Origin: Cognatundibacterium squillarum
Lineage (GTDB): Bacteria; Pseudomonadota; Gammaproteobacteria; Burkholderiales; Burkholderiaceae_D
NCBI RefSeq assembly: GCF_014652435.1
Contig: NZ_BMYU01000004.1
Span: 248,001-312,000, forward strand
DNA length: 64,000 nt
Direction of reading: 5' to 3'
The notes under the pieces were generated by a model that saw nothing but the letters and a program-made list of their open reading frames with translations, was not told the DNA's origin and did no database searches. This document shows positions 45,673 through 54,809 of this stretch, piece by piece. How positions within the stretch are numbered: position 1 is the stretch's first letter; the number at the start of each line of letters is the position of its first letter. Both the position numbers and the translations under genes were made by a program.

Positions 45673-46116
45673 TAACAGTGCCCAGGTCATAAAAACATAA
45701 CGCAGAAATTTCCCGACTGCCATGTAGAAAACACTGGACCAGAATGGCATACGCAGCCAGCCTGCCAGCGTACAGATAGGATCACCGATTCCCGGCAACC
45801 AGGCGAGCAGCATGGTTTTCGGCCCGAAGCGTTCCAGCCAGCGAAACCATGCTGTCTGGCGCTCGCTGTGAAACGCTTTCTTTGCAGCGTAACCCATACC
45901 GTAGTCGATCGCACCTCCGAGCGTATTTCCCAGCGTCGCGACCAGAATTGCCGGCCAGAACAGATCAGGATTCGCTTTCACGACAGCAAATACAGCCGGT
46001 TCCGAACCCAGCGGAAGCAGGGTCGCAGAAATCAGGGCAATCAGAAAAACCGATGTCAGACCGACTTCGGGCACTGCGAGCACGCTCAGCAGCCAATGTA
46101 TAGAAGCTTCAATCAT
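45625..46116 (-). CDS. YqaA/DedA-type membrane protein
   Basis: 163 residues, four to five hydrophobic segments, with LGSEPAVFA and the later GNTLGGAIDYGMGY and WLPGIGDPICTLAGWLR segments of the small VTT/DedA-domain YqaA proteins. Such proteins are implicated in lipid flipping or membrane homeostasis in their larger relatives. The frame allows a start at 46143, but a TATAAT on this strand lies at 46146-46151, so the ATG at 46116 is more likely. Its 3' end overlaps that of the exporter gene by about 48 bases (convergent genes). Confidence 0.82.
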   Translation of the reverse strand: MIEASIHWLLSVLAVPEVGLTSVFLIALISATLLPLGSEPAVFAVVKANPDLFWPAILVATLGNTLGGAIDYGMGYAAKKAFHSERQTAWFRWLERFGPKTMLLAWLPGIGDPICTLAGWLRMPFWSSVFYMAVGKFLRYVFMTWALLSVTDGFGHWLATHMG

Positions 46117-46191
46117 GCAAAAAAAACGAGCAGTCAGAGCCATCCATTATAATAGGGCGGCCCGTTTCCATTATTTTTCCTGAATATATTT

Positions 46192-47727
46192 ATGAGCACT
46201 GATTATCTGAAGAAAATCCTGACCGCCCGCGTCTACGACGTTGCTGAAGAGACTCCGCTGGAATTTGCATCCAGTCTGTCTGCCAGGATGGATAACCGAA
46301 TTATGCTCAAGCGCGAAGATATGCAGCGCGTATTCAGTTTTAAAATTCGAGGCGCGTATAACAAAATCGCACATCTGACACCTGCACAATTGAAGCGCGG
46401 CGTGATTTGCGCCTCGGCCGGTAACCATGCGCAAGGCGTTGCCTTCAGTGCTCGTAAACTCGGTTGCAAAGCTGTGATTGTGATGCCAACCACCACACCG
46501 CCGGTCAAAATTGATGCGGTACGTACTTTCGGCGGTGATCTGGTCGAGATCGTATTGCACGGCGATTCTTACTCGGATGCATACACGCATGCGCTGGAAC
46601 TGGAGAAAAAACGCAAACTGACCTTCGTCCATCCGTTTGATGATCCGGATGTGATTGCCGGTCAGGGTACTGTCGGTATGGAAATCCTGCGCCAGCATTC
46701 CGGCCCGCTGCATGCGATTTTCGTCGCAATTGGCGGTGGCGGTCTGATCGCCGGTGTTTCTGCTTACGTGAAAGCGATTCGTCCGGATGTGCGCATTATT
46801 GGTGTGCAAACCAAAGATTCTGACGGCATGGCACGCAGCCTGGCCGCCGGTCGCCGTGTCACGCTGAATGATGTCGGTTTGTTTTCTGACGGTACAGCCG
46901 TCAAACTGGTCGGCGAAGAAACTTTCCGCGTAGCAAAACAATATGTCGATGAAGTCATCACGGTGGACACCGATGAAGTCTGCGCCGCAATCAAAGATGT
47001 GTTTCAGGATACGCGCAGCATTCTGGAACCTGCCGGTGCACTGGCCGTTGCAGGTTGCAAAGCGTATATCGAAAGAGCACGTCTGGCGAAGAAACCGGTA
47101 AAAGCAGAAACCATGGTAGCGATTGCCTGCGGTGCCAACATGAACTTCGACCGTCTGCGTTTTGTCGCAGAGCGCGCTGAAGTCGGTGAAGCGCGGGAGG
47201 CAGTATTTGCGGTGACCATTCCGGAAGAGCGCGGCAGTTTTCGCCGCTTCTGTGAACTTGTCGGGCCACGCAATGTCACAGAATTCAACTACCGCATCAG
47301 CGATGAGAAACAAGCGCACATCTTTGTCGGCATTCAGGTGCATGACAAAACCGAATCCGGCAAGATCGCACGCAATTTCGAAAAACATGGTTTTCCGACG
47401 CTGGACTTGACCGAAGATGAGCTGGCCAAGCTGCATATCCGCCATCTGGTCGGCGGAAAAAGTACGCTGGCGAAGGATGAATTATTATACCGGTTTGAAT
47501 TCCCGGAACGTCCGGGTGCACTGATGCGCTTCCTGAACAGCATGGCGCCGAACTGGAATATCAGTCTGTTCCATTACCGCAATCACGGTGCAGATTATGG
47601 CCGGACGCTGGTAGGTCTGCAGGTGCCGAAAAAAGAAATGAAAGCATTCCGCGCGTTCTTGTCCACACTGGGCTACCGCTACTGGGATGAAAGTAATAAC
47701 CCGGTGTATCAGCTGTTCCTCGGCTGA
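46192..47727 (+). CDS. ilvA: Threonine ammonia-lyase, biosynthetic
   Basis: PLP enzyme converting threonine to 2-oxobutanoate, first step of isoleucine synthesis. 511 residues, the long biosynthetic form. PLP lysine is Lys51 in FSFKIRGA; SAGNHAQG near 75 and the glycine loop IGGGGLIAG near 185 are intact. The C-terminal half (about 330-511) has two ACT-like regulatory regions (RGSFRRFCELVG and FPERPGALMRFLN starts) and should give feedback inhibition by isoleucine. Divergent from the YqaA gene with a shared AT-rich promoter segment containing TATAAT (46148-46153). Confidence 0.96.
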   Translation: MSTDYLKKILTARVYDVAEETPLEFASSLSARMDNRIMLKREDMQRVFSFKIRGAYNKIAHLTPAQLKRGVICASAGNHAQGVAFSARKLGCKAVIVMPTTTPPVKIDAVRTFGGDLVEIVLHGDSYSDAYTHALELEKKRKLTFVHPFDDPDVIAGQGTVGMEILRQHSGPLHAIFVAIGGGGLIAGVSAYVKAIRPDVRIIGVQTKDSDGMARSLAAGRRVTLNDVGLFSDGTAVKLVGEETFRVAKQYVDEVITVDTDEVCAAIKDVFQDTRSILEPAGALAVAGCKAYIERARLAKKPVKAETMVAIACGANMNFDRLRFVAERAEVGEAREAVFAVTIPEERGSFRRFCELVGPRNVTEFNYRISDEKQAHIFVGIQVHDKTESGKIARNFEKHGFPTLDLTEDELAKLHIRHLVGGKSTLAKDELLYRFEFPERPGALMRFLNSMAPNWNISLFHYRNHGADYGRTLVGLQVPKKEMKAFRAFLSTLGYRYWDESNNPVYQLFLG

Positions 47728-47750
47728 TCCCGCACTATCGTTGAATCACT

Positions 47751-48596
47751 ATGTCTGACAAAACTTTCGCAACCCCGGAGCAATCCGCTCTGGGGAAAGC
47801 AACAACTTACGAATCGGAATACAACCCCGGTTTGTTATTTCCGATCCCGCGCCTCGCGAAGCGGGAAGAAATCGGTGTGACCGGTAACCTGCCTTTTTTC
47901 GGTATGGATATCTGGAACGGTTACGAGTTATCGTGGCTGAATCAGCGTGGCAAACCGCAGGTAGCGATTGCCCGTTTTCTGATTCCGGCCGATTCTCCGT
48001 GCCTGATTGAATCCAAGTCATTTAAGCTGTATTTAAATTCTTTCAATCAGACCAGAGTCGCATCAACAGATGAATTGATTCAAATGCTGCAAAAGGATTT
48101 ATCTGCTGCGGCCGGTGCCGGCGTGCAGGTCAGCCTGACAATGCCTGAACAGTTTTCCGAACTGCAGTTCGGTGAATTGCCGGGCATGCTGCTGGATCGG
48201 CTGGATATCGATGTGGATCAGTATGAGCCGGTACCATCGCTGCTGACGGCAAACTTTGATGATGCGATTGTGGAAGAGCGGCTGGTGTCACACTTGCTGA
48301 AATCAAACTGTCTGGTGACCGGGCAACCGGACTGGGGCAGCGTACAGATTCATTATGTCGGTCCGCAAATTGATCAGGAAAATCTGCTGCGCTACCTGAT
48401 CGGATTCCGTAACCACAATGAATTCCACGAGCAATGCGTTGAACGCATTTTTATGGACATCATGCGCCAGTGCAAACCACAAAAATTATCCGTCTATGCG
48501 CGTTACACCAGACGCGGCGGACTGGACATTAACCCGTGGCGTACCAACTTCAGCACTGCGCAAATGCCTTCGAATGCAAGGCATGCAAGACAATAA
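47751..48596 (+). CDS. queF: NADPH-dependent 7-cyano-7-deazaguanine reductase
   Basis: Reduces preQ0 to preQ1 in queuosine synthesis. 281 residues, the long bimodular (E. coli YqcD) type. The catalytic cysteine is in [15 protein letters not shown] near residue 187, and [15 protein letters not shown] near 87 and FHEQCVERI near 225 are the other QueF signatures. Follows ilvA by 23 bases, so probably co-transcribed with it. No preQ1 riboswitch is seen. Confidence 0.95.
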   Translation: MSDKTFATPEQSALGKATTYESEYNPGLLFPIPRLAKREEIGVTGNLPFFGMDIWNGYELSWLNQRGKPQVAIARFLIPADSPCLIESKSFKLYLNSFNQTRVASTDELIQMLQKDLSAAAGAGVQVSLTMPEQFSELQFGELPGMLLDRLDIDVDQYEPVPSLLTANFDDAIVEERLVSHLLKSNCLVTGQPDWGSVQIHYVGPQIDQENLLRYLIGFRNHNEFHEQCVERIFMDIMRQCKPQKLSVYARYTRRGGLDINPWRTNFSTAQMPSNARHARQ

Positions 48597-48626
48597 GCAC
48601 GACCTATATTTTTTCCGGATGAAAGC

Positions 48627-49205
48627 ATGTTAATAAAACAATTCATGAAATTTTTCCCTGCCCTGCTGAGTGCCGCGCTGTTAATGCCGGGCTTTGCACA
48701 CGCAGAAGATGCCGCTGAAGACAGCTGGTGGCAAAAATCCAAAGACAAAGTAACAACCCTGTATGACAAGGGTGAGCTTTCGTTGCTGGCTTCAGGCTGG
48801 GCCCGTCACGGACGCGGTACATATACCCGTGAACGTATCAATGAACTGAATGAAAAAGCCTGGGGACTGGGCTTCATGAAATCGATGCGCGACGGGAAAG
48901 ATAATGAAGAAGCAATCTTCGGCATGGTCATTTCCGACTCGCATTTCAAACCTCAGCCAATGGCTGGCTACAGCTATCAGTGGATGAAGCCGATTAACAA
49001 CGAATGGGAAGCCGGTATCGGTGCCACTGGTCTGCTGATCAGCCGTACCGACTACTTTGGTGGTGTACCATTTCCGGCTGTATTACCAGTTGCCTCCGTT
49101 GGTACACGTCACAATAAACTGATGGCGGCATATGTCCCCCGCTTTTCGCGCAACAAAGGGAACGGCGATGTACTGTTGCTGTTCGTCAGAATCGACCTGA
49201 ATTAA
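48627..49205 (+). CDS. pagP: Lipid A palmitoyltransferase PagP
   Basis: Outer-membrane beta-barrel enzyme moving a palmitoyl chain from a phospholipid to lipid A. 192 residues with a signal peptide (cleavage near AHAED, residue 28). The catalytic region has ASGWARHGRGTYT (essential His) and further barrel strands WGLGFMKS, PMAGYSYQWM and AVLPVASVG match PagP. Longer N-terminal amphipathic segment (WWQKSKDKVTTLYDKG) corresponds to the family's lid helix. Gives resistance to cationic peptides and complement in relatives. Follows queF by 30 bases. Confidence 0.87.
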   Translation: MLIKQFMKFFPALLSAALLMPGFAHAEDAAEDSWWQKSKDKVTTLYDKGELSLLASGWARHGRGTYTRERINELNEKAWGLGFMKSMRDGKDNEEAIFGMVISDSHFKPQPMAGYSYQWMKPINNEWEAGIGATGLLISRTDYFGGVPFPAVLPVASVGTRHNKLMAAYVPRFSRNKGNGDVLLLFVRIDLN

Positions 49206-49353
49206 CTGATTGACGAAACGCGCGCTGCTTGCCATCATAGTCCGGATTGACCGGATTCTGCGGTATTGATCGCGAATCCGGCGGCTTACCCGAGCCATAG
49301 ACCGGGTTCGCCGAACCGGAAAGCGATAGCAGCGTCGCAACTGCCAGGATCAC
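49186..49353 (-). CDS. Possible small exported protein (55 residues)
   Basis: Minus-strand frame from GTG 49353 to TGA 49186-49188, convergent with the pagP end (20-base overlap) and divergent from the next gene. The start is hydrophobic (ILAVATLLSLSGSA) like a short signal peptide and the rest is polar and proline-rich (KPPDSRSIPQNPVNPDYDG). GGGG lies shortly upstream. Too short for statistics; could be coincidental, but the composition is protein-like. Confidence 0.35.
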   Translation of the reverse strand: MILAVATLLSLSGSANPVYGSGKPPDSRSIPQNPVNPDYDGKQRAFRQSVNSGRF

Positions 49354-49407
49354 TTGCCCCAGTTCTGCGAGCCGGGATGTTGTTCAACCATCCTGCAGAT
49401 TTTTGTC

Positions 49408-52062
49408 GTGATACCTGTCAACACGTCTAAGAACACACCTGTTCCACCCAGTGAAATCCGCTCTGAATGGCATCCTGGTCTGCTGCAACTGTTACCGGAT
49501 GCAGTTTATGTCCTGACAGATCAGCGTATCAGCTTTGCCAACCCTGCGGGATTAGAATTACTGAAAGCAGAATCGCTGACGCAGATTCTTGGTCTGCGCC
49601 CCGAAGAGTTCCTGATTGCGCAGCACCATCAGACAGTACGTCAGCTGTTTGAAATTGGTAAAAATGAACGCATTCCCGGTCCGCAGTATTTTCAGTGCAA
49701 AGCGCTCGATGGCAGTCGCATTGATCTGGAAATTTACAGCCGGGGTTTCGTGCTGGATAACACACCGGCAATTCTGATCACCGCAAGAAAACAACGCAGT
49801 TCCCCTGCCGCCTACCCGATCATGATCAGCAGTCAGCACCCGAGCAGCCGGGTACATGAGGCCTTGCATCACGAGAAAGAAATTCTCGAAATGATCGCGC
49901 TGGACAAACCACTGACAGACATTCTGGAAGATGTCTGTGACCGTATGGAGCGCTTACTGGACAATGGCGCAATGTGCGCTATCAGTCTGTATCAGCCTGA
50001 AGACGGCTTACTTCGTCTCGGTGCCGGCCCCTCGCTGCCGGAATCTTTTACCCGCGCTTTATCTGTTTTACCCGTCGGTACTATGCACGGGTGTTCCGCC
50101 GAAGCGGTATTTTATGACCGCATCACGATTGTGCAGGACATCAGCCTCAGTCCTTCGTGGGAAAATCTGAAGTCAGTGGCTTCTTCTGCCGGTATTCGCG
50201 CGGCATGGTCGCTGCCGATTCGAACAGCATTCAGCAACGTGCTGGGTTCTGTTGATGTTTATTATGATTATGAACATCATCCGAACGATGATGAGCAAAG
50301 TATGATCACCGATGCATCGGATCTGATCGGGCTGGCGATTGATAAAAAGAATATGGAGCAAAGCCTGGAGGAAAGCGAAGAACGCTATCGTTCCGTGGTC
50401 ACTAATCTGACTGAAGGTATTATGGTCATTGGCGCAAAAGGCCAGATTCTGACCAGCAATCCGTCTGCGCTGAAAATTCTGAAAATCGACCATCCTGAAA
50501 CATCGGAAAAAACGCAGCGCTACTTCCGCCGCTTATTCACTGAAGACGGAACTACGGTAGACAGTGGCAACGACCCCGCATCCCGTGTTTTCCGCAACGG
50601 CGAACCGATTCTGGACTTAACCCTGGGCGTAGAATTGCAGGACAACTCTGTCGTCTGGCTGCAAATTAACTGCCTGCCGATTATCCGCAAATCCGGAGAT
50701 ACCGTGTCATCTGTACTGGTGTCGTTCACCGATACCACGGAGATGCGGGCAACACAGCAACAGTTGAACTACATGGCGTCTTACGATGCGCTAACCGGTT
50801 TGCCAAACCGGCATTATCTGAATCAGCGTCTGAATAAAGCGATCAGTGAAGCTGCGCAACAACAGCAAAAAGTTGCACTGATGTTTCTGGATCTTGACCG
50901 CTTCAAAAACGTCAACGATACCGCCGGACATGCCGCTGGTGACGCGCTGCTGCGCGAAGTCGCGCAGCGCTTACGTTTATGCGTGAACGAGCAGCATTTG
51001 CTGGCGCGGCTGGGCGGCGATGAATTTGTAATCGTTGTGGAAAATCTCCGCGATGCGGCACAAGTCCGCGCAATCGGCGATCAGGTATTGCAACAACTGC
51101 ACATTCCTTTCGTGATTGACAATAAGGAATATCACCTCGGCACATCGATCGGCATCAGCATTTATCCGCATGACGGCAGTGATGTGTCGGAACTGATGCG
51201 CTGTGCTGACTCAGCGATGTATCACGCCAAAGAATGTGGCAAAAATAATTATCAGTTCTTCACGACCGAGCTGAATGTCCGCGCACAACACCGTTACACC
51301 ATCGAAAGCAGTCTGCGCCGTGCGCTGAACGAGCAGGAATTTGAGGTGTATTACCAGCCCAAAATCGCCATGCATACCGGACAGATTATCGGTGCAGAAG
51401 CACTGATACGCTGGAATATGCCGGGTATGGGTTTAACCTCGCCGGCTGAATTCATCCCCATCGCAGAAGAGCTGGGACTGATTTTGCCGATTGGCCGCTG
51501 GGTGCTGGAACAGGCTTGCCTGCAAACGATGCAATGGCGCCTGCAAACCGGTTCTGATCTGACGATCAGCGTCAATATTTCACCAAAACAGTTTGCCGAC
51601 CATGCGCTGCCGGGTTTCATCGCAGCGACGCTGGAACGCACAGGTTTGCCCGGTATGGCACTGCAGCTGGAAATCACGGAAGGTTTGCTGATGAGCGATC
51701 CCGAACAACTGCTGCCGGTTTTCAATGCACTGCGCGCACTGGGTGTCAGTATCTCTCTGGATGACTTCGGCACCGGCTTTTCGTCGCTCTCCTATTTGCA
51801 ACGTTTCCCGATTGACAACCTGAAAATTGACCGCTCTTTCATCCACCAGATTCCGGGACATCAGGATTCCATCGCACTGACGCAGGCGATCATCGCGATG
51901 GCCAGCGCACTCAAAATGCGGGTCACGGCGGAAGGCGTGGAGACCGAAGCACAGTTGCGTTTCCTGTCTGAAACCGGTTGTCACGACTTGCAGGGCTATT
52001 ACTTCAGCCCGCCGGTGACAGCACAGGAATTCAGCAAACTACTGGCGCGCAAGCCAGCCTGA
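49408..52062 (+). CDS. PAS-GAF-PAS-GGDEF-EAL cyclic di-GMP protein
   Basis: About 884 residues, cytoplasmic (no membrane helix). Domains in order: PAS (about 25-130), GAF (about 160-315), PAS (about 325-445), diguanylate cyclase with intact LGGDEF near residue 536, and phosphodiesterase with GAEALIRW near 664, plus DDFGTGFSSLSYL and LKIDRSF motifs near 790. Both catalytic motifs look complete, so it may make and degrade cyclic di-GMP, with sensing through PAS/GAF. Start uncertain: no ATG at the N-terminus; I use the GTG at 49408, with a TTG at 49354 as alternative. Stands alone upstream of ptsN. Confidence 0.9.
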   Translation: MIPVNTSKNTPVPPSEIRSEWHPGLLQLLPDAVYVLTDQRISFANPAGLELLKAESLTQILGLRPEEFLIAQHHQTVRQLFEIGKNERIPGPQYFQCKALDGSRIDLEIYSRGFVLDNTPAILITARKQRSSPAAYPIMISSQHPSSRVHEALHHEKEILEMIALDKPLTDILEDVCDRMERLLDNGAMCAISLYQPEDGLLRLGAGPSLPESFTRALSVLPVGTMHGCSAEAVFYDRITIVQDISLSPSWENLKSVASSAGIRAAWSLPIRTAFSNVLGSVDVYYDYEHHPNDDEQSMITDASDLIGLAIDKKNMEQSLEESEERYRSVVTNLTEGIMVIGAKGQILTSNPSALKILKIDHPETSEKTQRYFRRLFTEDGTTVDSGNDPASRVFRNGEPILDLTLGVELQDNSVVWLQINCLPIIRKSGDTVSSVLVSFTDTTEMRATQQQLNYMASYDALTGLPNRHYLNQRLNKAISEAAQQQQKVALMFLDLDRFKNVNDTAGHAAGDALLREVAQRLRLCVNEQHLLARLGGDEFVIVVENLRDAAQVRAIGDQVLQQLHIPFVIDNKEYHLGTSIGISIYPHDGSDVSELMRCADSAMYHAKECGKNNYQFFTTELNVRAQHRYTIESSLRRALNEQEFEVYYQPKIAMHTGQIIGAEALIRWNMPGMGLTSPAEFIPIAEELGLILPIGRWVLEQACLQTMQWRLQTGSDLTISVNISPKQFADHALPGFIAATLERTGLPGMALQLEITEGLLMSDPEQLLPVFNALRALGVSISLDDFGTGFSSLSYLQRFPIDNLKIDRSFIHQIPGHQDSIALTQAIIAMASALKMRVTAEGVETEAQLRFLSETGCHDLQGYYFSPPVTAQEFSKLLARKPA

Positions 52063-52160
52063 ATTTCACCATTCTCTACACCTGAGCAAGGTTTCCAGCC
52101 TATAATTCGGGTATTGCTGGTCTTGCATTTTGCACACTAGGCCGTCACTTCTATTGCATC

Positions 52161-52628
52161 ATGACTAATATTGCAAAAATCCTCCCGCCTGGAAATGTTC
52201 TGCTGGATCTGGAAATCTCCAGTAAAAAAAGAGCGTTTGAACAAGCGGGGCTGCTGTTTGAAAACAATTGCAGCATTGCCCGTTCCACCGTATCTGAAAA
52301 TCTGTTTGCGCGTGAGCGTCTTGGTTCGACCGGCCTTGGACACGGTGTTGCGGTACCGCATGGCCGTATCAAGGGTCTGAAGTCTCCCATCGCGGCATTT
52401 GTGCGCCTGAAAGACGGCATTCCGTTTGAGTCACCCGATGGTCAGCCTGTGACACTGCTGATCTTCCTGCTGATGCCGGACAATGTACAGCAGCAGCATC
52501 TGGAAACCTTGTCTGAAATTGCGGAAATGTTATCGAGCGAAAGCTTCCGCGAAGAACTCTGCAATGAGCCAGATCCTGCTATCGTGCATCAGAAAATTCT
52601 GGCATGGCAGCCGACGCCGCTTCCCTGA
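52161..52628 (+). CDS. ptsN: PTS IIA-like nitrogen regulatory protein PtsN (EIIA-Ntr)
   Basis: 155-residue EIIA-fold regulator of the nitrogen PTS; phosphorylated at His67 in AVPHGRIK. Other signatures: GLGHGVAVPHG and LIFLLMPDNVQQQHL (part). The Ntr system links nitrogen/carbon status to potassium and stress control in proteobacteria. A TATAAT at 52101-52106 may be its -10. Followed by hprK and rapZ in one operon; rpoN and hpf, the usual upstream partners in many proteobacteria, are not next to it here. Confidence 0.93.
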   Translation: MTNIAKILPPGNVLLDLEISSKKRAFEQAGLLFENNCSIARSTVSENLFARERLGSTGLGHGVAVPHGRIKGLKSPIAAFVRLKDGIPFESPDGQPVTLLIFLLMPDNVQQQHLETLSEIAEMLSSESFREELCNEPDPAIVHQKILAWQPTPLP

Positions 52629-52657
52629 ACCCTGAAATTGCCGCCTGAGCCTGCGCC

Positions 52658-53599
52658 ATGCCTTTAAATACAGAACTCACGATACAAAAAATATACGACG
52701 ATAACCGTGACAGTATGCAGCTTGGCTGGTTTGCCGGGTTTGCCGGTGCGGACAAGTGCATTACCGGCGATGCGGCCTCGGCAGCAGATCAGGTTGGTCA
52801 CTTAAACCTGATTCACCCCGGGCGCATTCAGGTGCTCGGGCATCAGGAGCTGGCTTACTATCACCGCTTATCACCGGCATCGCGCGGCAATCTGATTCGT
52901 GAACTGGTCGCCGGACAGCCACCGGCGCTGATTGTGGCGCAGGGTCTGGATTCTCCGCCTGACTTCTTAACCAAGTGTGACGACAACAATATTCCATTGT
53001 TTTCCACACCGTTTCCGTCGGCACAGGTCATTGATTACCTGCGCGTCTATCTGTCCAAAAAACTGGCGCAGAAAGTCACAATGCACGGTGTTTTTATGGA
53101 CGTGCTTGGGGTCGGCGTGCTGATCACCGGCGAATCCGGTCTCGGTAAGAGTGAACTGGGTCTGGAACTGATTTCCCGCAGCCACGGACTGGTGGCGGAC
53201 GACGCGGTCGAATTTTCGCGGATTGCGCCGAACATGATTGAGGGCCGCTGCCCTGAACTCTTGCAGAACTTGCTGGAAGTGCGCGGACTTGGTCTGCTGG
53301 ATATCCGTGCGATCTTCGGTGAAACTGCCGTGCGTCGCAAAATGCGTCTGAAGCTGATCGTACATCTGGTCCGGCGCAGTACGCTGGAAGAAAACTATGA
53401 GCGCTTGCCGATCGATTCGCAAACCGAAGATGTGCTTGGTTTGCCGATTCGCAAAGTGGTGATTCCGGTTGCCGCCGGACGAAATATCGCGGTATTGCTG
53501 GAAGCGGCGGTACGCAACACGATTCTGCAATTACGCGGCATTAATACGCTGGAAGACTTTATGGAACGCCAGCGCAAAGCAATGGAAGCCGGAGACTGA
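52658..53599 (+). CDS. hprK: HPr kinase/phosphorylase
   Basis: Phosphorylates and dephosphorylates HPr on a serine, linking PTS to carbon status. 313 residues: N-terminal domain (1-130) and C-terminal catalytic domain with Walker [11 protein letters not shown] at 158-167 and the family signature [15 protein letters not shown] near 205. All features intact. Short distance (29 bases) from ptsN; rapZ follows after two bases. In proteobacteria without sugar PTS it regulates the nitrogen-type PTS. Confidence 0.95.
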   Translation: MPLNTELTIQKIYDDNRDSMQLGWFAGFAGADKCITGDAASAADQVGHLNLIHPGRIQVLGHQELAYYHRLSPASRGNLIRELVAGQPPALIVAQGLDSPPDFLTKCDDNNIPLFSTPFPSAQVIDYLRVYLSKKLAQKVTMHGVFMDVLGVGVLITGESGLGKSELGLELISRSHGLVADDAVEFSRIAPNMIEGRCPELLQNLLEVRGLGLLDIRAIFGETAVRRKMRLKLIVHLVRRSTLEENYERLPIDSQTEDVLGLPIRKVVIPVAAGRNIAVLLEAAVRNTILQLRGINTLEDFMERQRKAMEAGD

Positions 53600-53601
53600 A
53601 C

Positions 53602-54465
53602 ATGGAAATTTTATTGATCTCCGGTATTTCCGGTGCCGGAAAATCGGTTGCACTGCGCGTGCTGGAAGACGCCAATTACTACTGTGTTGATAACCTGCCA
53701 CCGGGTTTGCTGCCGCAGCTGGTGGAAACGCTGGTCTTGGACAACCAGACGTCTGCCGCGGTGGCGATTGATACACGCAGCGCGACCGGACTGAGCTATC
53801 TGCCGCAAACCATCGACATGCTGAAGAAAGAGGGTCACCATGTGCGGATTCTGTTTCTGACCGCCAGTACAGAATCTCTGGTTGCCCGCTTTTCTGAAAC
53901 CCGCCGCAGCCATCCTTTGTCGCGCCGTCTGAATCTGGATATGAATCAGTCGCCGACCAGAACCCTGACCGAGTGTCTGGATGAGGAACGCGAAATTCTG
54001 GCACCGATTCAGGGTCTGGCGCATGTCATCGACACCACCGATCTGCGTGCGAATCAGCTGCGCGCATGGGTCAAAGATTTCATCGGCATTCCGAATATTC
54101 CGCTGGTGTTAATGTTTGAATCGTTTGCCTTCAAACGCGGTGTGCCGCTGGATGCCGATCTGGTATTCGACGTCCGTATGCTGCCCAATCCGCATTATGA
54201 TCAGGCACTGCGTGACCTTACCGGTCGTGATCAGCCAGTTGTTGATTTCCTCGAAAATCAAAGCATGGCGCACGAGATGTATCACGATATTCTGCAATTT
54301 CTGGAAAAATGGATTCCATCGTTCAAGAAAGATAACCGCAGCTACCTGACCGTCGCAATCGGCTGTACCGGCGGGCAGCACCGCTCTGTATTCATGGTGG
54401 AAAAGCTCGCGCGGCATTTTGCACGACAGGAAGACGTTCTGGTACGTCACCGCCGCCTGCAGTAA
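53602..54465 (+). CDS. rapZ: RNase adapter protein RapZ
   Basis: 287 residues. N-terminal P-loop GISGAGKSVAL at about 8-18 and C-terminal GCTGGQHRSVFMVE near 258, the pair of motifs that defines RapZ/YvcJ NTPase proteins. In enterobacteria RapZ brings RNase E to the GlmZ sRNA and senses glucosamine-6-phosphate; in betaproteobacteria the RNA partner is not known. Last gene of ptsN-hprK-rapZ; a terminator follows. Confidence 0.94.
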   Translation: MEILLISGISGAGKSVALRVLEDANYYCVDNLPPGLLPQLVETLVLDNQTSAAVAIDTRSATGLSYLPQTIDMLKKEGHHVRILFLTASTESLVARFSETRRSHPLSRRLNLDMNQSPTRTLTECLDEEREILAPIQGLAHVIDTTDLRANQLRAWVKDFIGIPNIPLVLMFESFAFKRGVPLDADLVFDVRMLPNPHYDQALRDLTGRDQPVVDFLENQSMAHEMYHDILQFLEKWIPSFKKDNRSYLTVAIGCTGGQHRSVFMVEKLARHFARQEDVLVRHRRLQ

Positions 54466-54486
54466 CTGAAAAATATCCCGCATTCG

Positions 54487-54523
54487 ACAAATGGCGCAGC
54501 AACAATGCTGCGCCATTTGTCTT
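54487..54523 (+). terminator. Rho-independent terminator after rapZ
   Basis: AAATGGCGCAGC and GCTGCGCCATTT arms with a short loop and T-rich tail, 20 bases after the rapZ stop. Confidence 0.85.
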
Positions 54524-54619
54524 TACACGGATGTAAACCTGTTCCCCGGTTTCACAGCCGGATCACCGATACGCCGGATATTTCTGCCGGTCTGCGTTGT
54601 GGCTGGTATAAGGCCGTCA

Positions 54620-54730
54620 AACAGGCGTAAACAAGCCAATTTGCGGAGTTCAGCATAACAACCCCGCTGTCGTCGGCAGAAAGTCCGGGCTTTCAAAAAT
54701 GTCTGATGACGATATTTGCATAACTTTCAT
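54620..54730 (-). repeat. Dispersed intergenic repeat, copy 6
   Basis: Core GTCGTCGGCAGAAAGTCCGG at 54669-54688; flanks AATTTGCGGAGTTCAGCA and GTCTGATGACGATATTTGC match copy 1 best. The only structure besides two terminators in the 340-base gap between rapZ and the ABC permease. Confidence 0.75.
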
Positions 54731-54754
54731 GATCGTCACAAGCATGAGGCGATA

Positions 54755-54795
54755 AAAAACCGCCGGTGCATGCACACCGGCGGTTTGTCTTTTTT
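54755..54795. terminator. Bidirectional terminator between rapZ region and ABC permease
   Basis: AAACCGCCGGTG and CACCGGCGGTTT arms with A run before and T run after (plus strand); serves the minus-strand permease gene and the rapZ operon. Confidence 0.82.
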
Positions 54796-54809
54796 AGGCA
54801 GATTCGTTG

